Shown here piece by piece: positions 1 through 8,294 of a stretch of 64,000 nt of DNA. The translations under genes were made by a program, and so were the position numbers. The stretch is from Devosia sp. (lineage in GTDB: Bacteria > Pseudomonadota > Alphaproteobacteria > Rhizobiales > Devosiaceae), in NCBI GenBank assembly GCA_016713105.1, contig JADJPS010000017.1:744001-808000 (forward strand). The letters run 5' to 3'. The notes under the pieces were generated by a model. That model did no database searches, was not told the origin of the DNA, and saw only the letters and a program-made list of their open reading frames with translations. How positions within the stretch are numbered: the first letter of the stretch is position 1; the number at the start of each line of letters is the position of its first letter.

Positions 1-272
1 ATCCGCTCCCGCATCAGGGTCCGGCACTGCTCGTCGAAGATCTGGTACGGGAAGGCCATGCCATAGGCCTCGACCAGCAGCCGGTTGGTGGTCTCGTGGC
101 TCGAGCCCACCATGCTCAGGTGCACCGTGTCGGTCATCTCGAACCCCAGCCCGGCGCTCACGTCGAACACGATCTCGCGGAACACCGCCTCGGTGTCGAG
201 GAGCGTTCCGTCCATGTCGAACACGATCGCGGCAAACGGCTTCAGCGGAGCGGCGGGGGAGGTCACGGCCAT
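1..272 (-). CDS. HAD-superfamily phosphatase (5' part only)
   Basis: The reading frame starts at an ATG (272-270) and runs off the left edge, so only about 90 N-terminal residues are seen. Residues 13-25 read as the HAD motif I, with FDMDGTLLDTE: the first Asp is the phosphorylated nucleophile and the second the acid/base. The downstream cap-like segment fits a phosphoglycolate-phosphatase or beta-phosphoglucomutase-like enzyme that removes phosphate from small sugars. The substrate cannot be told from this fragment. It is divergent from the J-domain gene at 362. Confidence 0.8.
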   Translation of the reverse strand, partial: MAVTSPAAPLKPFAAIVFDMDGTLLDTEAVFREIVFDVSAGLGFEMTDTVHLSMVGSSHETTNRLLVEAYGMAFPYQIFDEQCRTLMRER

Positions 273-361
273 GCCTCGCGATATAGTCGCATTCGGCGAC
301 ACTGGAAAGACGTGCCGTCCGCCGCTTCAAACCGGCCGGCCCGGCGTGCTATCAGCGAGCC

Positions 362-970
362 ATGGAAGCCTTCGACCCCTACAGCGTGCTCGGCATCGGC
401 CGCACCGCGCCGGCCGCCGACATCAAGTTCGCCTACCGCCGCCAGGTGCAGTCGGCGCATCCCGACCGCGGCGGCGACCCCGCGCACTTCATCCTCGTGG
501 TCCGTGCCTTCGGGTTGCTCTCCGATCCCGATGCGCGCCGGCTCTACGACGAGACCGGTATCGTCGACGACGAGGCGGTCCGGGGCTATCGACGCGAAGT
601 GACGGTGATTCTCGCCGACATGTTCGATGCGGCCGTGGCGACCGCCGTGGCGACCGGGCTCAGGCTCGAGAGCGTGGATTTCGTCACCCAGATGGCCTCC
701 GCGGTCGAGACCGGCCTCGCGGAGGCCCGGCTCAAGCTCGCCCGCACCGATCGCGAGATCTCGGCGCTGCAGGCGCTGCGCGCCCGCATCCGTCGCACCG
801 ATTCCGACCGCAACCTGTTCGTCGAGCGGCTCGATACGCAGGTCGCCGAAAAGGCCACCCAGCACCTTGCCATCAAGCGCCGCGTCGCCATGCTCGAAAC
901 GGCGCTGGCCGAGCTGGGCAACTACCAGAGCGAGACCGAACTGATCGCCGCGCTCGAGGCGGAGGCCTGA
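362..970 (+). CDS. J-domain (DnaJ-like) protein with coiled-coil tail
   Basis: 202 aa. Residues 4-65 are a J domain: YSVLGIGRTAPAADIKFAYR, then the HPD motif (SAHPDRGGD) that stimulates DnaK ATPase. There is no Gly/Phe region or zinc finger, so it is not DnaJ itself. The remaining ~135 residues are Ala/Glu/Arg-rich and look helical, with likely coiled coil at 120-190. It probably directs Hsp70 to a particular client, which is not identifiable. It lies 82 bases upstream of polA on the same strand, and no functional link is evident. Confidence 0.75.
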   Translation: MEAFDPYSVLGIGRTAPAADIKFAYRRQVQSAHPDRGGDPAHFILVVRAFGLLSDPDARRLYDETGIVDDEAVRGYRREVTVILADMFDAAVATAVATGLRLESVDFVTQMASAVETGLAEARLKLARTDREISALQALRARIRRTDSDRNLFVERLDTQVAEKATQHLAIKRRVAMLETALAELGNYQSETELIAALEAEA

Positions 971-1052
971 GGGACGACCGGCCCGGCCGGAGGGTTTTGC
1001 CCCGCTGCCCGATGGGCTAAGGTCCGCACCCTGTCCCCCCGCGGAATCGCCC

Positions 1053-3968
1053 ATGCATCTCGTTCTCGTCGACGGCTCGACCTACATCTTCCGCGCTTAC
1101 CATGCGCTGCCGCCGCTGACGCGGAAGTCCGACGGGCTGCCGGTCGGCTGCGTCGCCGGCTTCTGCAACATGCTGTTCAAGCTCACCGAGGACCTCAAGG
1201 GCGAGGACGAGCCGACCCACATGGCGGTGATCTTCGATCACTCCGCCAAGACCTTCCGCGATGCCATCTATCCCGACTACAAGCAGCACCGGCCGCCGGC
1301 GCCCGAAGACCTGGTGCCGCAGTTCCCGCTGACCCGTGCCGCCACCCGCGCCTACAACCTGCCCTCGATCGAGATGGAGGGCTGGGAGGCCGACGACATC
1401 ATCGCCACCTATGCCTGCCTCGCCCGCGATGCCGGTGGACGCGCGACGATCGTCAGCTCCGACAAGGACCTGATGCAGCTGATCGAGCCCTCGGGCGCCA
1501 TCCGCATGCTCGACACCATCCCCCGCCCCGGCCAGCCGCCGCTGCGCTGGATCGGGGTGGACGAGGTCTTCACCAAGTTCGGGGTGACGCCGGACAAGGT
1601 GATCGAGGTGCAGGCGCTGTGCGGCGACGCGGTCGACAACGTGCCGGGCGTGCCCGGCATCGGGGTGAAGACGGCGGCCGAGCTGATCAACACCTATGGC
1701 GACGTTGAAACCCTGCTGAGCCGCACCTCGGAGATCAAGCAGCCCAAGCGCCGCGAGGCGCTGGAGACCAATGCCGAGCTGGCGCGGGTCTCCAAGCGCC
1801 TGGTGACGCTTTCCCGCGAGGTGCCGGTCGCGCTGCCGCTCGAGGCCCTGGCTCGCCAGCCGCTCGAGCCGGCAAAGCTGTTCCCGTTCTTGAAGGCGAT
1901 GGAATTCACCACCATCACCAAGCGGCTCGCCGGCGTGCTCGAGGCCGATCCCGAGGCCTGGCCGGCCGATCCGGAACTGGCGGTGAAGCCGGCCGCCCCG
2001 GTCGGCTTCGACAACGAGGCGCGGGCCGCGGCGCGGGCGGCGCGGCAGGCAGCGGAGGGTACGGCGGGCGACGCGGCGGTGCTGCACGCCAAGGCCGAGC
2101 ACGAAAAGATCAAGGCGCTGCCGCTCGATCATGCCGCCTACGAGATCATCCGCGATGCGGCGCATCTGGCGCGCTGGATCGAGGCAATCCGCGCCACCGG
2201 CATCGTCGCCACCGACACCGAGACCACCGGGCTCGACAACCAGGTGGCCGATCTCGTCGGCCTCAGCTTCTCGACCGCCCCCGGCAACGGTGCCTACCTG
2301 CCGCTCGGCCACACCACCGGCGAGGGCGACATTTTCGGCGGCGGGCGGGCCGAGGGACAGATGGAGATCGCCGCCGCGCTCGAGCTGCTGAAGCCGCTCT
2401 TCGCCGACCGCTCGATCCTCAAGCTCTTCCACAACGTCAAGTATGACCTGGGCATCCTCAACCGCTACGGTATCGAGGTCGCCTCCTTCGACGACAACCT
2501 GCTCTTGAGCTACGCGCTCGACGGGCCGCAGTTCAACACCATGGGCGAGCTTGCCGAGCACTGGCTGGGGGTGAAGGGGATTTCGATCAGGGAGCTGATC
2601 GGGACGGGGAAGACGCAGCGGACGTTTGCCCAGGTCTCGATCGAGGATGCGGCGAAATATGCCGCCGAGGACGCCGACCTCACCTTCCGGCTGTGGAAGG
2701 TGCTGAAGCCCCGCCTCGTCGCCGAGAAGATGACCACCCTCTACGAGACCATCGAGCGCCCGCTGGCGCCGGTGCTGGCCCGCATGGAAGCCCGCGGCAT
2801 CACCGTCGACCGGCAGATCCTATCGCGCCTCTCAGGCGATTTCGCCCAGCGCGCCGCCGCGCTCGAGGCCGAAGCCTACGAACTCGCCGGCTCGAGCTTC
2901 AACCTCGGCAGCCCCAAGCAGCTCGGCGATATCCTCTTCGGCCGCATGGGGCTGCCCGGCGGCACCAAGACCAAGACCGGGCAGTGGTCGACCGGCGCCG
3001 ACGTGCTCGAGGAGCTGGCGACGCAGGGCGTGCCGCTCGCCCGCACCATCGTCGACTGGCGGCAGCTGACCAAGCTGATGGGCACCTATACGGACGCGCT
3101 CCCCACCTACATCAACGCCCGCACCGGCCGCGTCCACACCACCTATTCGCAGCATTCGGTGCTGACCGGGCGGCTGAGCTCGAACGATCCGAACCTGCAG
3201 AACATCCCGGTCCGCACCGAGGACGGGCGGAAGATCCGCACGGCGTTCGTGGCGCCGAAGGGCAAGCTCCTGATCTCGGCCGACTATTCGCAGATCGAGC
3301 TGCGCGTCCTCGCCCATATCGCCGATATCGAGGCGCTGAAGGATGCCTTCGAGGAGGGGCTCGACATTCACGCCATGACGGCGTCCGAAATGTTCGGCGT
3401 GCCGGTCAAGGACATGCCGAGCGAGATCCGCCGCCGCGCCAAGGCGATCAATTTCGGCATCATCTACGGCATCTCGGCCTTCGGGCTCGCCAACCAGCTC
3501 GGTATCGAGCGCAGCGAGGCGGGCGACTACATCAAGACCTATTTCGCCCGCTTCCCCGGCATCCAGGACTACATGGCCGAGCAGCGGCGCAAGGTGAAGG
3601 CCGATGGCTATGTGGAGACGATTTTCGGGCGCAAGGTGAACTTCCCCAACGCCAACTCATCGCACCCGGCGGAGCGGAGCTTCGTCGAGCGCGCGAGCAT
3701 CAACGCCCCGATCCAGGGCTCTGCCGCCGACATCATCCGCCGCGCCATGATCCGCATGGAAGGCGCGCTGGCGGCGGCCGGGCTCGATGTCACCATGCTG
3801 CTGCAGGTGCACGACGAACTGATCTTCGAGGTGGACGAGGACAAGGCCGACGCGGCGATCCCGGTGATCGTGAGCACCATGGAGAAGGCGGCGGAACCGG
3901 CGGTGCTGTTGACGGTGCCGATCAAGGTGGACGCCCACGCGGCCAGGGATTGGGACGGGGCGCACTAG
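1053..3968 (+). CDS. polA: DNA polymerase I
   Basis: 971 aa, full length. All three domains are intact. The 5' nuclease spans residues 1-300 (GWEADDIIAT, SSDKDLMQLI, helix-hairpin-helix VPGVPGIGVKTA). The proofreading 3'-5' exonuclease spans about 370-560, with DTETTGLD (Exo I), HNVKYDLG (Exo II) and the Asp of YAAEDADLTF (Exo III). The polymerase domain follows, with DYSQIELR (motif A), the O-helix RRRAKAINFGIIYG (motif B) and VHDELIFEV (motif C). It fills gaps and removes RNA primers in replication and repair. Unusually, the last ~115 bases recur in diverged form at 5087-5202 (see repeat entries), so something inserted immediately behind the stop codon. Confidence 0.98.
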   Translation: MHLVLVDGSTYIFRAYHALPPLTRKSDGLPVGCVAGFCNMLFKLTEDLKGEDEPTHMAVIFDHSAKTFRDAIYPDYKQHRPPAPEDLVPQFPLTRAATRAYNLPSIEMEGWEADDIIATYACLARDAGGRATIVSSDKDLMQLIEPSGAIRMLDTIPRPGQPPLRWIGVDEVFTKFGVTPDKVIEVQALCGDAVDNVPGVPGIGVKTAAELINTYGDVETLLSRTSEIKQPKRREALETNAELARVSKRLVTLSREVPVALPLEALARQPLEPAKLFPFLKAMEFTTITKRLAGVLEADPEAWPADPELAVKPAAPVGFDNEARAAARAARQAAEGTAGDAAVLHAKAEHEKIKALPLDHAAYEIIRDAAHLARWIEAIRATGIVATDTETTGLDNQVADLVGLSFSTAPGNGAYLPLGHTTGEGDIFGGGRAEGQMEIAAALELLKPLFADRSILKLFHNVKYDLGILNRYGIEVASFDDNLLLSYALDGPQFNTMGELAEHWLGVKGISIRELIGTGKTQRTFAQVSIEDAAKYAAEDADLTFRLWKVLKPRLVAEKMTTLYETIERPLAPVLARMEARGITVDRQILSRLSGDFAQRAAALEAEAYELAGSSFNLGSPKQLGDILFGRMGLPGGTKTKTGQWSTGADVLEELATQGVPLARTIVDWRQLTKLMGTYTDALPTYINARTGRVHTTYSQHSVLTGRLSSNDPNLQNIPVRTEDGRKIRTAFVAPKGKLLISADYSQIELRVLAHIADIEALKDAFEEGLDIHAMTASEMFGVPVKDMPSEIRRRAKAINFGIIYGISAFGLANQLGIERSEAGDYIKTYFARFPGIQDYMAEQRRKVKADGYVETIFGRKVNFPNANSSHPAERSFVERASINAPIQGSAADIIRRAMIRMEGALAAAGLDVTMLLQVHDELIFEVDEDKADAAIPVIVSTMEKAAEPAVLLTVPIKVDAHAARDWDGAH
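3852..3968 (+). repeat. 3' end of polA, copy 1 of a diverged direct repeat
   Basis: The intact polA tail encoding AIPVIV... and then PAVLLTVPIKVDAHAARDWD to the stop. It is repeated in the same orientation at 5087-5202. Together the copies bracket the phosphoribosyltransferase and SLOG genes. Confidence 0.85.
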
Positions 3969-3971
3969 GCA

Positions 3972-4520
3972 ATGACCATCAAGCTGGTGGGCAACTGGAA
4001 ATCGGGACTTGCCTATGATGTGCACATTCTCGACAGCACCTTTCTGGGGCCCAAGAACACACGCAGCGAGATGGGAGACCTGGTCTATCAGCTGAAATAC
4101 AAGCTCGATCTCCGGGTACTGAAGAAGATCATCTATCTGCTGGGGTCCATCAAAGGCATAGAAGGATTCGATCTGATCGTTCCCATGGCGGCCAGCAACC
4201 AGACCCGCCCCTTTCAGCCGGTCACCGAAATAGCCAAGGCTCTTGGAGCCGCTCGAGGCGTCACGGTGCGGCCCAATCTGTTGATGAAGACGGGCCCAAC
4301 CCCGCAACTCAAGAATATCGATGACGCGAGCGAGCGCAGGGCCATGCTGAAGGCGACGCTGCGCTTGACGTCCACGGCGGATTTGCCGGGCACCAGGGTA
4401 CTGCTGGTGGACGACCTCTTCCGCTCCGGCGATTCGCTGAGGGCGGCGACGGAACTGCTTGTTGAGGCGGGGGTTGAGCAGGTATCTGTTCTGACCATGA
4501 CCAAGACGAGGAATGGCTGA
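3972..4520 (+). CDS. Phosphoribosyltransferase-fold (ComF/PRTase-like) protein
   Basis: 182 aa, starting three bases after the polA stop. Residues 136-150 (VLLVDDLFRSGDSL) are the PRPP-binding loop of type I phosphoribosyltransferases: two Asp after a hydrophobic strand, then the small-residue loop. The N-terminal half (IVPMAASNQTRPFQP) supplies the substrate-side loop seen in ComF-like proteins. The expected reaction transfers phosphoribose to or from a base or nucleotide, but the substrate is unknown. The stop overlaps the start of the SLOG gene (TGATG), so the two are translationally coupled and probably act together. Base composition is lower in GC than polA, consistent with transfer. Confidence 0.75.
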   Translation: MTIKLVGNWKSGLAYDVHILDSTFLGPKNTRSEMGDLVYQLKYKLDLRVLKKIIYLLGSIKGIEGFDLIVPMAASNQTRPFQPVTEIAKALGAARGVTVRPNLLMKTGPTPQLKNIDDASERRAMLKATLRLTSTADLPGTRVLLVDDLFRSGDSLRAATELLVEAGVEQVSVLTMTKTRNG

Positions 4521-5050
4521 TGACAATCGTGTTCCTGTCTGGATCGAGACGCATAACCCGGCTGCCCGACGACGTCGCGCTTCGGCTCGATGCGATGGTT
4601 GATGGCGAACTCGAAATCGTCCTCGGTGATGCGAACGGGGCTGATCGTCTGATGCAGGCCTATCTGGACAGGAAAGGCTATCGCCGGGTGCGCGTGTTTC
4701 ACTCCGGAGCCAGTTATCGCAACAACCTTGGAGCTTGGCCCTCCGAGCAGGTTGATGTCGAGCCAGGCGTTACGGGCCGCGCGTTCTATACCCGCAAGGA
4801 CAAGCGCATGGCGGAGGCCGCCGACTTCGGGCTGATCGTCTGGGACGGCAAGAGCGAGGGCTCGCTTGCCAATGCCCGCGAGTTGGCGCAACTGGGCAAG
4901 AAGAGCGTCGTCTATGTCGTGCCGAGGCGCGCCTTCACCGTCGTTCGAGAACCGGCGGAGCTTGCTGCCCTGGAGGCGGATGCCGGTGGAAGCGCGACGG
5001 ATCTGAACAAGTCAGAGAAGCAAACCCACCAGACTTCGTTCGGTTTCTGA
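4520..5050 (+). CDS. SLOG-superfamily (YspA/DprA-like) nucleotide-binding protein
   Basis: 176 aa. It begins with a Rossmann strand and FLSGSRRITRL. GDANGADRLMQAYL follows at about residues 36-49, the Gly-Asp-x-x-Gly-Ala-Asp signature of the YspA branch of SLOG (a relative of DprA, LOG and TIR-like folds). SLOG proteins bind or process nucleotide-derived ligands and are frequent in conflict systems. The last 30 residues are polar and probably flexible. It overlaps the upstream phosphoribosyltransferase gene by one base. No effector such as a nuclease or membrane domain is fused, so it could be a sensor or enzyme working on the product of the phosphoribosyltransferase. That link is inference from gene order. 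Confidence 0.7.
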   Translation: MTIVFLSGSRRITRLPDDVALRLDAMVDGELEIVLGDANGADRLMQAYLDRKGYRRVRVFHSGASYRNNLGAWPSEQVDVEPGVTGRAFYTRKDKRMAEAADFGLIVWDGKSEGSLANARELAQLGKKSVVYVVPRRAFTVVREPAELAALEADAGGSATDLNKSEKQTHQTSFGF

Positions 5051-5086
5051 GCGAGGCGGTGGCGGGGCCGGCGGGCCGGCGCAACT

Positions 5087-5202
5087 GCAGCGATCCCGGT
5101 GATCGTTTTGACGAATAAACGGGCGGCGGACCGGCGGTGATGCTGACCGAGCCGATCAAGGTAGACGCCCACGCCGCGCGAGATTGGGACGGGGCGCACT
5201 AG
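5087..5202 (+). repeat. Remnant second copy of the polA 3' end
   Basis: Reads gcgatcccggtgatcg at 5090-5105, as in polA. After a scrambled ~25 bases it resumes from about 5131 with codons for PAVMLTEPIKVDAHAARDWD, GAH and a TAG stop at 5200-5202. There are many synonymous differences from copy 1 and two amino acid changes near the start, so it is not a recent duplication. It looks like the leftover end of a different polA allele. Confidence 0.85.
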
Positions 5203-6632
5203 AGCCCTGTCAAACCAAGCGTCTTCTCTACTTGCTTTCTCTGATTCTCAAGCCCGTGTGCTTTGTCGCCCGGCGTCTTTGGCAGCGTAATCGCATCTAG
5301 CCCACCCATCCCCGAGTTTGCCTCGAGGCGGATATGCTTGTTGTCAGATTTCTCGTGAAACCCGTGCCTAGTCAGCAAGTTGATGACTTCTGAGGCTAGT
5401 CGCTTTGCATCCTTGGTGGCGCGCTTGATACTCTCTCTGAAGTCGAGCAGGTTTGGCGATCGGGGAATGGCGGCAACCTTCTGAAAGATAAACTTCGACC
5501 TTGGATCGAGACCGATGCGGTCTGCAGCCTGTAGGGCAAGCGCCGCAGCATAGGACAACCTATCCGAAATCTCCCCTTCATATATCTCCGGCGTGATGGC
5601 CGATCCCACTATGCTGTGGGCCGTCTTGTCGGTTGCAGTCTCCACTTGCGCGCTGGCCGAGGCCCGCTCGCCCTTCAACTGTCCTATCTGCTCCTTGAGA
5701 GCGGCGATCTCCTCAAGGTAACTCTCTTCAAGCTGATCGAAGGTGAGGGCGTCTCCAGCCGTCTCGCGTGCTTTCCTGAGTGCTCGTTCCTGTACCTCCG
5801 ACCAGTCCACGCCTTGGGTTGGTAAGTAGCTTCGGACCTCGGTCGCGGACAATCTAGCCGCGTCTGCTAGCCCCCTGCTGTCAGGAATCTGCCATCCAAT
5901 AAACATGCGGCGGACGATACCGGTCTTGGGCACGGAGAGCCCAACCGTACCGCCGTAGACGTTTGCACCTTTGGTTCGCTCTCGAAGGTCAAACGAAAAG
6001 GACCGACTCGGCTCGACCACAACGTGCGCGACACCGCCAAGGTCGTAGGCCAGCTTCGATATTTGATCGTCTGAAAGGGCCCAATTCTTGCCGCTTGTGG
6101 ACGAAACGTACACGACGGGAAGAAATTCTGACGCTTCACCTTGGACCACTGCTCGCGCTAGCAGCAGGCCATCCCCAGAGTCTTCAAGACGGAACGGCTG
6201 ATCTGAGACTGTTAGTGAACCGTCTTGCCCTCCCCAGCCATCCCCGACCAGGGCCTTGATGAGGTATGGTTTGCGGGGCGTCTCGAGTGTTGCGCCTGGG
6301 CGGCCTGCAATGCATTGAGTCCTGACTCGCACCAAGCCCTGCCCGGTTGAGTTGGTGCTCAGTACGCCCTCTGTGCGCCAGATGCGTCCAGCATCGTCCG
6401 GATAGTCGTGCCGAAAGCCGACCAGACCACCCGCTTTTTCCCCGAGTTCGCGCAAAATCAATTCCTCACCGCTCCCTGATCGGAGATGCGCGAAATCGCT
6501 AGAGAGGTCTGGATATTTCGTCGCCAAGACTTGGCTGTACTGGGTTCCCCTCAGCCACGCGGTCACCTCGGCAATAAATGCTGCTTTGGTTGCGCGCGGT
6601 CCTACCGGAAACTCGGTGGCAAAAGGAATCAT
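5199..6632 (-). CDS. Unrecognised 477-aa protein with coiled coil and HicA-like C-terminus
   Basis: I do not recognise the family. The first ~270 residues look globular, with many beta strands (for example VYVSSTSGKNWAL and GGVAHVVVEPSRSFSF). Residues 285-330 are a charged coiled coil (LEEIAALKEQIGQLKGE). The last ~50 residues (GFHEKSDNKHIRLEA ... AITLPKTPGDKAHGLENQ) resemble the HicA-type dsRNA-binding fold in having Gly-Phe, a conserved His-x-x-x strand and a following proline strand. Its TAG overlaps the polA-remnant TAG from the opposite strand. It faces away from polA and sits downstream of the HsdR-N-like gene on the same strand, 29 bases away, so the two may form an operon. A defence role is suggested by context only. 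Confidence 0.6.
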   Translation of the reverse strand: MIPFATEFPVGPRATKAAFIAEVTAWLRGTQYSQVLATKYPDLSSDFAHLRSGSGEELILRELGEKAGGLVGFRHDYPDDAGRIWRTEGVLSTNSTGQGLVRVRTQCIAGRPGATLETPRKPYLIKALVGDGWGGQDGSLTVSDQPFRLEDSGDGLLLARAVVQGEASEFLPVVYVSSTSGKNWALSDDQISKLAYDLGGVAHVVVEPSRSFSFDLRERTKGANVYGGTVGLSVPKTGIVRRMFIGWQIPDSRGLADAARLSATEVRSYLPTQGVDWSEVQERALRKARETAGDALTFDQLEESYLEEIAALKEQIGQLKGERASASAQVETATDKTAHSIVGSAITPEIYEGEISDRLSYAAALALQAADRIGLDPRSKFIFQKVAAIPRSPNLLDFRESIKRATKDAKRLASEVINLLTRHGFHEKSDNKHIRLEANSGMGGLDAITLPKTPGDKAHGLENQRKQVEKTLGLTGL

Positions 6633-6661
6633 GTCGCCGACCTATATGTAACTTCGGACGA

Positions 6662-7681
6662 CTATTCGAATCTGCTCGCGCAAGGCGAAAATGTCCTCCA
6701 CCCCGCCACGTCGTGTCTCACCCCCTCCTTGTCCGCTCCAAACACCGTCACGAACTTGGTCTTGCCATTGAAATGCAGCCGCGCAATCGGCTTCCTGTTG
6801 TTGTCGTCGAAGAGGATCGCGCAATAGGACTGGGCGTCGCGCAGCGCAATGCGCGACACGGGCACCACCTCCGCCGCGATGGCGCGGATGATCATGAATC
6901 CCTGCAGTTCTTCCTCAGTGGTTTCGACCTTGGCCTCGTTCACCTCGGGCAGCTTTTCCTCGCCGCCGCCATCGAAGGCGACGTCGATGCGCTTCAGCGC
7001 CCGCTGCCGGAACAGATCGTCGAAGGCGCGCTTGACGATGGGCTTCAGGGTTTCGACCACCGAGGCGCGCAATTGCCCCTCGTAGAAGTCGCGCGCCACC
7101 ATGCGCACGAACTCCTCGTCCGGGTTGGCCCACTGCTTCTCGATGAAGGCCATGGCGCCGCGCAGGTATTTCAGTGACGAGGCGGCGGCCTTGATGTTCT
7201 CGATGGAGAAGTTGGCCTTGTGGAACTTCTCCAACTCGCGCAGGTCGTTGTCGTCATAGGCGAGCAGATCGAACTTGAAGAACGGGTTGGCGTCCATCTT
7301 GTTGGGCGCATCGAGATCGGAAAAGAACCAGATGTGGAGCCCGTTGGTAAGGATGCCGATATTGGCATCCGCCGTATGGAAATAGCGGAACAGCTGGCTG
7401 TACTGCGCATCGCGCAGGTTGGTGGAGACTGACTTGGCCTCGACCAGGTACTCGATCCGATCGCCGATCTTGACCGCGTAGTCGATCTTTTCGCCCTTCT
7501 TCAGGCCGACATCGGCGACGTATTCGGGGATAACCTGGGTGGGGTCGAACACATCGAAGCCCAGCACCCTGAGGAACGGCATGACGATGGCGTTCTTGGT
7601 CGCCTCTTCAGTCTGTGCCACCGCCGCCTGAGCACTAATGGCCCGCTTCGCCAGATCGGCGACATCTTCCTTGAACGACAT
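6662..7681 (-). CDS. Orphan type I restriction R-subunit N-terminal-domain protein
   Basis: 339 aa from the ATG at 7681; the longer upstream frame runs through repeats and is not coding. Residues 1-110 match the HSDR_N_2 nuclease fold: NAIVMPFLRVLGFDVFDP, then KIDYAV and YLVEAKS, giving the D...ExK pattern of PD-(D/E)xK nucleases. The rest lacks any helicase motif, so this is not a complete HsdR. No HsdM or HsdS is next to it. Proteins of this size occur widely in alphaproteobacteria and are annotated as type I restriction endonuclease-like. It lies upstream of the 477-aa unknown gene on the same strand. Confidence 0.8.
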   Translation of the reverse strand: MSFKEDVADLAKRAISAQAAVAQTEEATKNAIVMPFLRVLGFDVFDPTQVIPEYVADVGLKKGEKIDYAVKIGDRIEYLVEAKSVSTNLRDAQYSQLFRYFHTADANIGILTNGLHIWFFSDLDAPNKMDANPFFKFDLLAYDDNDLRELEKFHKANFSIENIKAAASSLKYLRGAMAFIEKQWANPDEEFVRMVARDFYEGQLRASVVETLKPIVKRAFDDLFRQRALKRIDVAFDGGGEEKLPEVNEAKVETTEEELQGFMIIRAIAAEVVPVSRIALRDAQSYCAILFDDNNRKPIARLHFNGKTKFVTVFGADKEGVRHDVAGWRTFSPCASRFE

Positions 7682-7774
7682 TATTGAGCCCTCAAATGCG
7701 CAATACATGACTCCGGCATGGACGAAAGTGCAAGGGGAGTCGCAACCTTCGCGCAAGCTGCACACCCCCTCCCA

Positions 7775-7797
7775 ACCTCCCCCGTCAAGGGGGAGGT
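7775..7797. repeat. Palindromic intergenic repeat (CCTCCCCCGTCAAGGGGGAGG type)
   Basis: A perfect inverted repeat, acctccccc / gggggaggt, around GTCAA. The same element recurs at 8030-8050. This short palindrome family is common in Hyphomicrobiales intergenic DNA. It could act as a transcript 3' hairpin. Confidence 0.8.
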
Positions 7798-8029
7798 GCC
7801 GATCGAGGCTGTGGCGCCCGCAGTCGTCACCCTCCCCCTCGCGGGGCTTCGAGCCGTGCCGCAGGCAAAATCGCTCCGGTGGAGCGATTATAGGTGAGAA
7901 GGCCATGCGAGCTATGCTCGCATGGCTGCGCGCAGCTTGGAGCGAAGCGACTTGGCGGAGCTTGGGTGGGGGGTGAGGCGGGCTCGGCGCCAACTGATGG
8001 CACCCCGCGTACCGCACACCCCACCCCAG

Positions 8030-8050
8030 CCCTCCCCGTCAAGGGGAGGG
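8030..8050. repeat. Second copy of the GTCAA-centred palindromic repeat
   Basis: ccctcccc / ggggaggg around GTCAA, with the same flanking cacaccccacccc. The stretch 7,682-8,260 between the HsdR-like gene and the first cyclic-nucleotide-binding-like gene holds these two palindromes and a third partial one (7,820-7,860, ctccccctcgcgggg). I see no credible gene in it. Confidence 0.8.
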
Positions 8051-8294
8051 TGTCGCATCGGGTATGCGGAACCCCCTAACACCACCCCCGCTTGCCGCCC
8101 GCCCACCGATGCGCCAGGCCCTCGGCCACCAGCGTTGCGCCCAGCGGGACGTCGTCGCGGCCGACCACCCTGAGCTTTCCGCCCACGCGGCATCCTCGTC
8201 GCGCGAGAGGCGGGGGCCCGCCGCGGCAGCCGGCGGCTGGCAACGCGCCGGCGCTCCGGCTATGCTGCGCCGATCGAACCGGGAGCATCTCATC

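Noticed and set aside
1017..2561. 514-aa open frame on the minus strand across polA
   Set aside because: Arg/Gly/Asp-rich antisense shadow produced by GC-rich third positions of polA. No start signal or family match.
7682..8017. N-terminal extension of the HsdR-N-like gene to 8,017
   Set aside because: The extra 112 residues run through palindromic repeats and low-complexity text. ATG 7681 begins the domain.
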